Shown here piece by piece: positions 63,026-64,000 of a stretch of 64,000 nt of DNA. The notes beneath the pieces were generated by a model. It was not told where the DNA came from. It searched no databases and worked only from the letters and a program-made list of their open reading frames with translations. The DNA lies in assembly GCA_036245525.1 (NCBI GenBank), contig BTPG01000003.1, forward strand, positions 154,912,234 through 154,976,233, given 5' to 3'. This DNA is from Semisulcospira habei (lineage: Eukaryota; Mollusca; Gastropoda; Semisulcospiridae). The first letter of the stretch is position 1, and the number at the start of each line of letters is the position of its first letter. The translations under genes and the position numbers were made by a program.

Positions 63026-64000
63026 TACTTACTTACTTACGCCTGTCACCCCTACCCGGGTATAGGCCGTCGACGAGAGACCTCCAGCAACTCCTGTCCT
63101 GTGCTTCTCCTTCGATTCTACTCCAGGTGGTTCCCAGTCTCTTGATGTCTGCTTGGAGGTCTCGACGCCAGGAGTTTCTTGGCCTACCTCTTTTCCTCTT
63201 TCCCTGGGGGTTCCATGACAATGCCTGCCTAGTGATATTGGAAGCTGGCTTTCTCAGACTGTGACCGATCCATCCCCATCTTCTTCGCCCAATTTCATTC
63301 TCTGCTGTTATCTGCTCTGTTCTCTCCCAGAGTCTGACGTTGCTGATCTTCTCTGGCCAGTGGATTTTCAAAATTCTTCTAAGGCAACTGTTCATGAAGG
63401 TCTGTACTCTGTTGACTGTGGTTTTTATCAATCTCCAAGTCTCTGCTCCATATAAGAGAACTGCTTTTACATTGGAGTTGAAAATCCGGACTTTGGTGTG
63501 TTGTGACAGCTCTCTGGAGCTCCATACTTTTTTCAACTGGAGAAAGGCTGCTCTGGCTTTACCGATTCGTGCTCTGACATCTGCATCAGTGCCGCCTTTT
63601 TTGTCTATGATGCTCCCGAGATAGGTGAAGGACTCCACCTCCTCCAACGGGGTGCCAGCAAGCAAGACTGGTTCTTCCCTGGTTGCGTTCAGCCTCATTG
63701 TCTTTGTTTTCTGTTTGTGAATGGTGAGGCCCACTTGGGACGAGATGTCAGCAAGCCTCGTGGTCTTGTCCTGCATTTGTTGATGAGTGTGGGACAGTAA
63801 TGCCAAGTCGTCTGCAAAATCGAGGTCGTCAAGCTGTGTCCACAGAGTCCACTGTATTCCACTTCGTCTGTGCTCTGTGGTCGTCTTCATGACCCAGTCT
63901 ATGGCCAGTAGGAAGAGGAACGGAGACAGCAGACACCCCTGCCTGACACCGGTTCTGACCTGGAGCTCCCTGGTGAACTGCCCTTCGTGGATCACGCGAC
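63026..64000 (-). mobile_element. RTE-type LINE A3, runs off the window
   Basis: ACTTACTTACTTACGCCTGT tail at 63026. Coding on the minus strand to the window edge. Differs from A2 at only scattered positions over the shared ~970 bp. Confidence 0.92.
63033..64000 (-). CDS. RTE-type reverse transcriptase, C-terminal part, open
   Basis: Open throughout the window (at least 320 codons). It reads [40 protein letters not shown] (catalytic pair), [100 protein letters not shown] and GLYPGRGDRRK, then stop. The T-run that is frame-shifted in A2 is correct here. The upstream RT and endonuclease lie outside the window, so completeness is unknown. Confidence 0.9.
   Translation of the reverse strand, partial: RVIHEGQFTRELQVRTGVRQGCLLSPFLFLLAIDWVMKTTTEHRRSGIQWTLWTQLDDLDFADDLALLSHTHQQMQDKTTRLADISSQVGLTIHKQKTKTMRLNATREEPVLLAGTPLEEVESFTYLGSIIDKKGGTDADVRARIGKARAAFLQLKKVWSSRELSQHTKVRIFNSNVKAVLLYGAETWRLIKTTVNRVQTFMNSCLRRILKIHWPEKISNVRLWERTEQITAENEIGRRRWGWIGHSLRKPASNITRQALSWNPQGKRKRGRPRNSWRRDLQADIKRLGTTWSRIEGEAQDRSCWRSLVDGLYPGRGDRRK

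Overview
This is a eukaryotic window, most probably from a lophotrochozoan animal and perhaps a marine gastropod. The evidence is one spliced animal gene (the last exon of Hakai/CBLL1), spliceosomal donors and acceptors, long CA/GA microsatellites, and a very dense load of non-LTR retrotransposons, (CAAT)n-tailed SINE-like repeats and TTAA-flanked foldback MITEs. The species cannot be fixed from sequence alone. Nothing prokaryotic is present: no operons, CRISPR or rRNA.

Layout. 0-1.7 kb: the 3' part of a broken multicopy gene of a family I recognise only by sequence (a PIN-nuclease-like region and a Cys-rich tail). 2.7-3.9 kb: terminal exon of Hakai, followed by gene-poor flank peppered with hairpin MITEs. 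7.9-11.2 kb: four copies of a ~390 bp SINE-like repeat and a LINE fragment. 12.9-27.6 kb: one minus-strand LINE (here called D1) blown apart by nested insertions: an L2-type LINE (itself carrying a SINE), an L2 tail, and a 9.4 kb plus-strand RTE-type LINE. That RTE contains a 6.1 kb I-type LINE, which in turn contains an L2-type LINE. Target-site duplications at several junctions let the order be read directly. 28.3-29.3 kb: a 110 bp minisatellite and a ~475 bp foldback element. 29.5-32.5 kb: a second D-family LINE (D2), with an SGNH-hydrolase ORF (33.4-34.7 kb) upstream of it on the same strand. 35.1-37.1 kb: a 5'-truncated RTE copy with a 12 bp target-site duplication. 37.6-39.85 kb: a second broken copy of the window-start gene family, split by a long palindrome. 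40-51.8 kb: MITEs, microsatellites, LINE remnants, an ERE-like satellite and an inverted repeat pair. 51.9-60.8 kb: a tandem segmental duplication of a spliced minus-strand gene (BED/C2H2-like fingers, tyrosine-recombinase-like core, Myb-like C-terminus) bounded on all three sides by CA repeats. 61-62.5 kb: more foldback MITEs. 63-64 kb: a third RTE copy running off the window.

Apart from Hakai and possibly the duplicated recombinase-like gene and the SGNH ORF, almost every long reading frame belongs to a mobile element. The most novel-looking signal is the set of several sequence-unrelated palindromic element families (A, B, C, F) that all end in TTAA plus a similar C/T-rich terminus. They repeatedly sit side by side sharing one TTAA, as expected for piggyBac-type non-autonomous elements. 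Separate short palindromes without TTAA (GGCC-hairpins, E-hairpins, the H palindrome) also occur, and two have landed inside other coding elements. Element labels (A, B, C, D1, E and so on) are mine.
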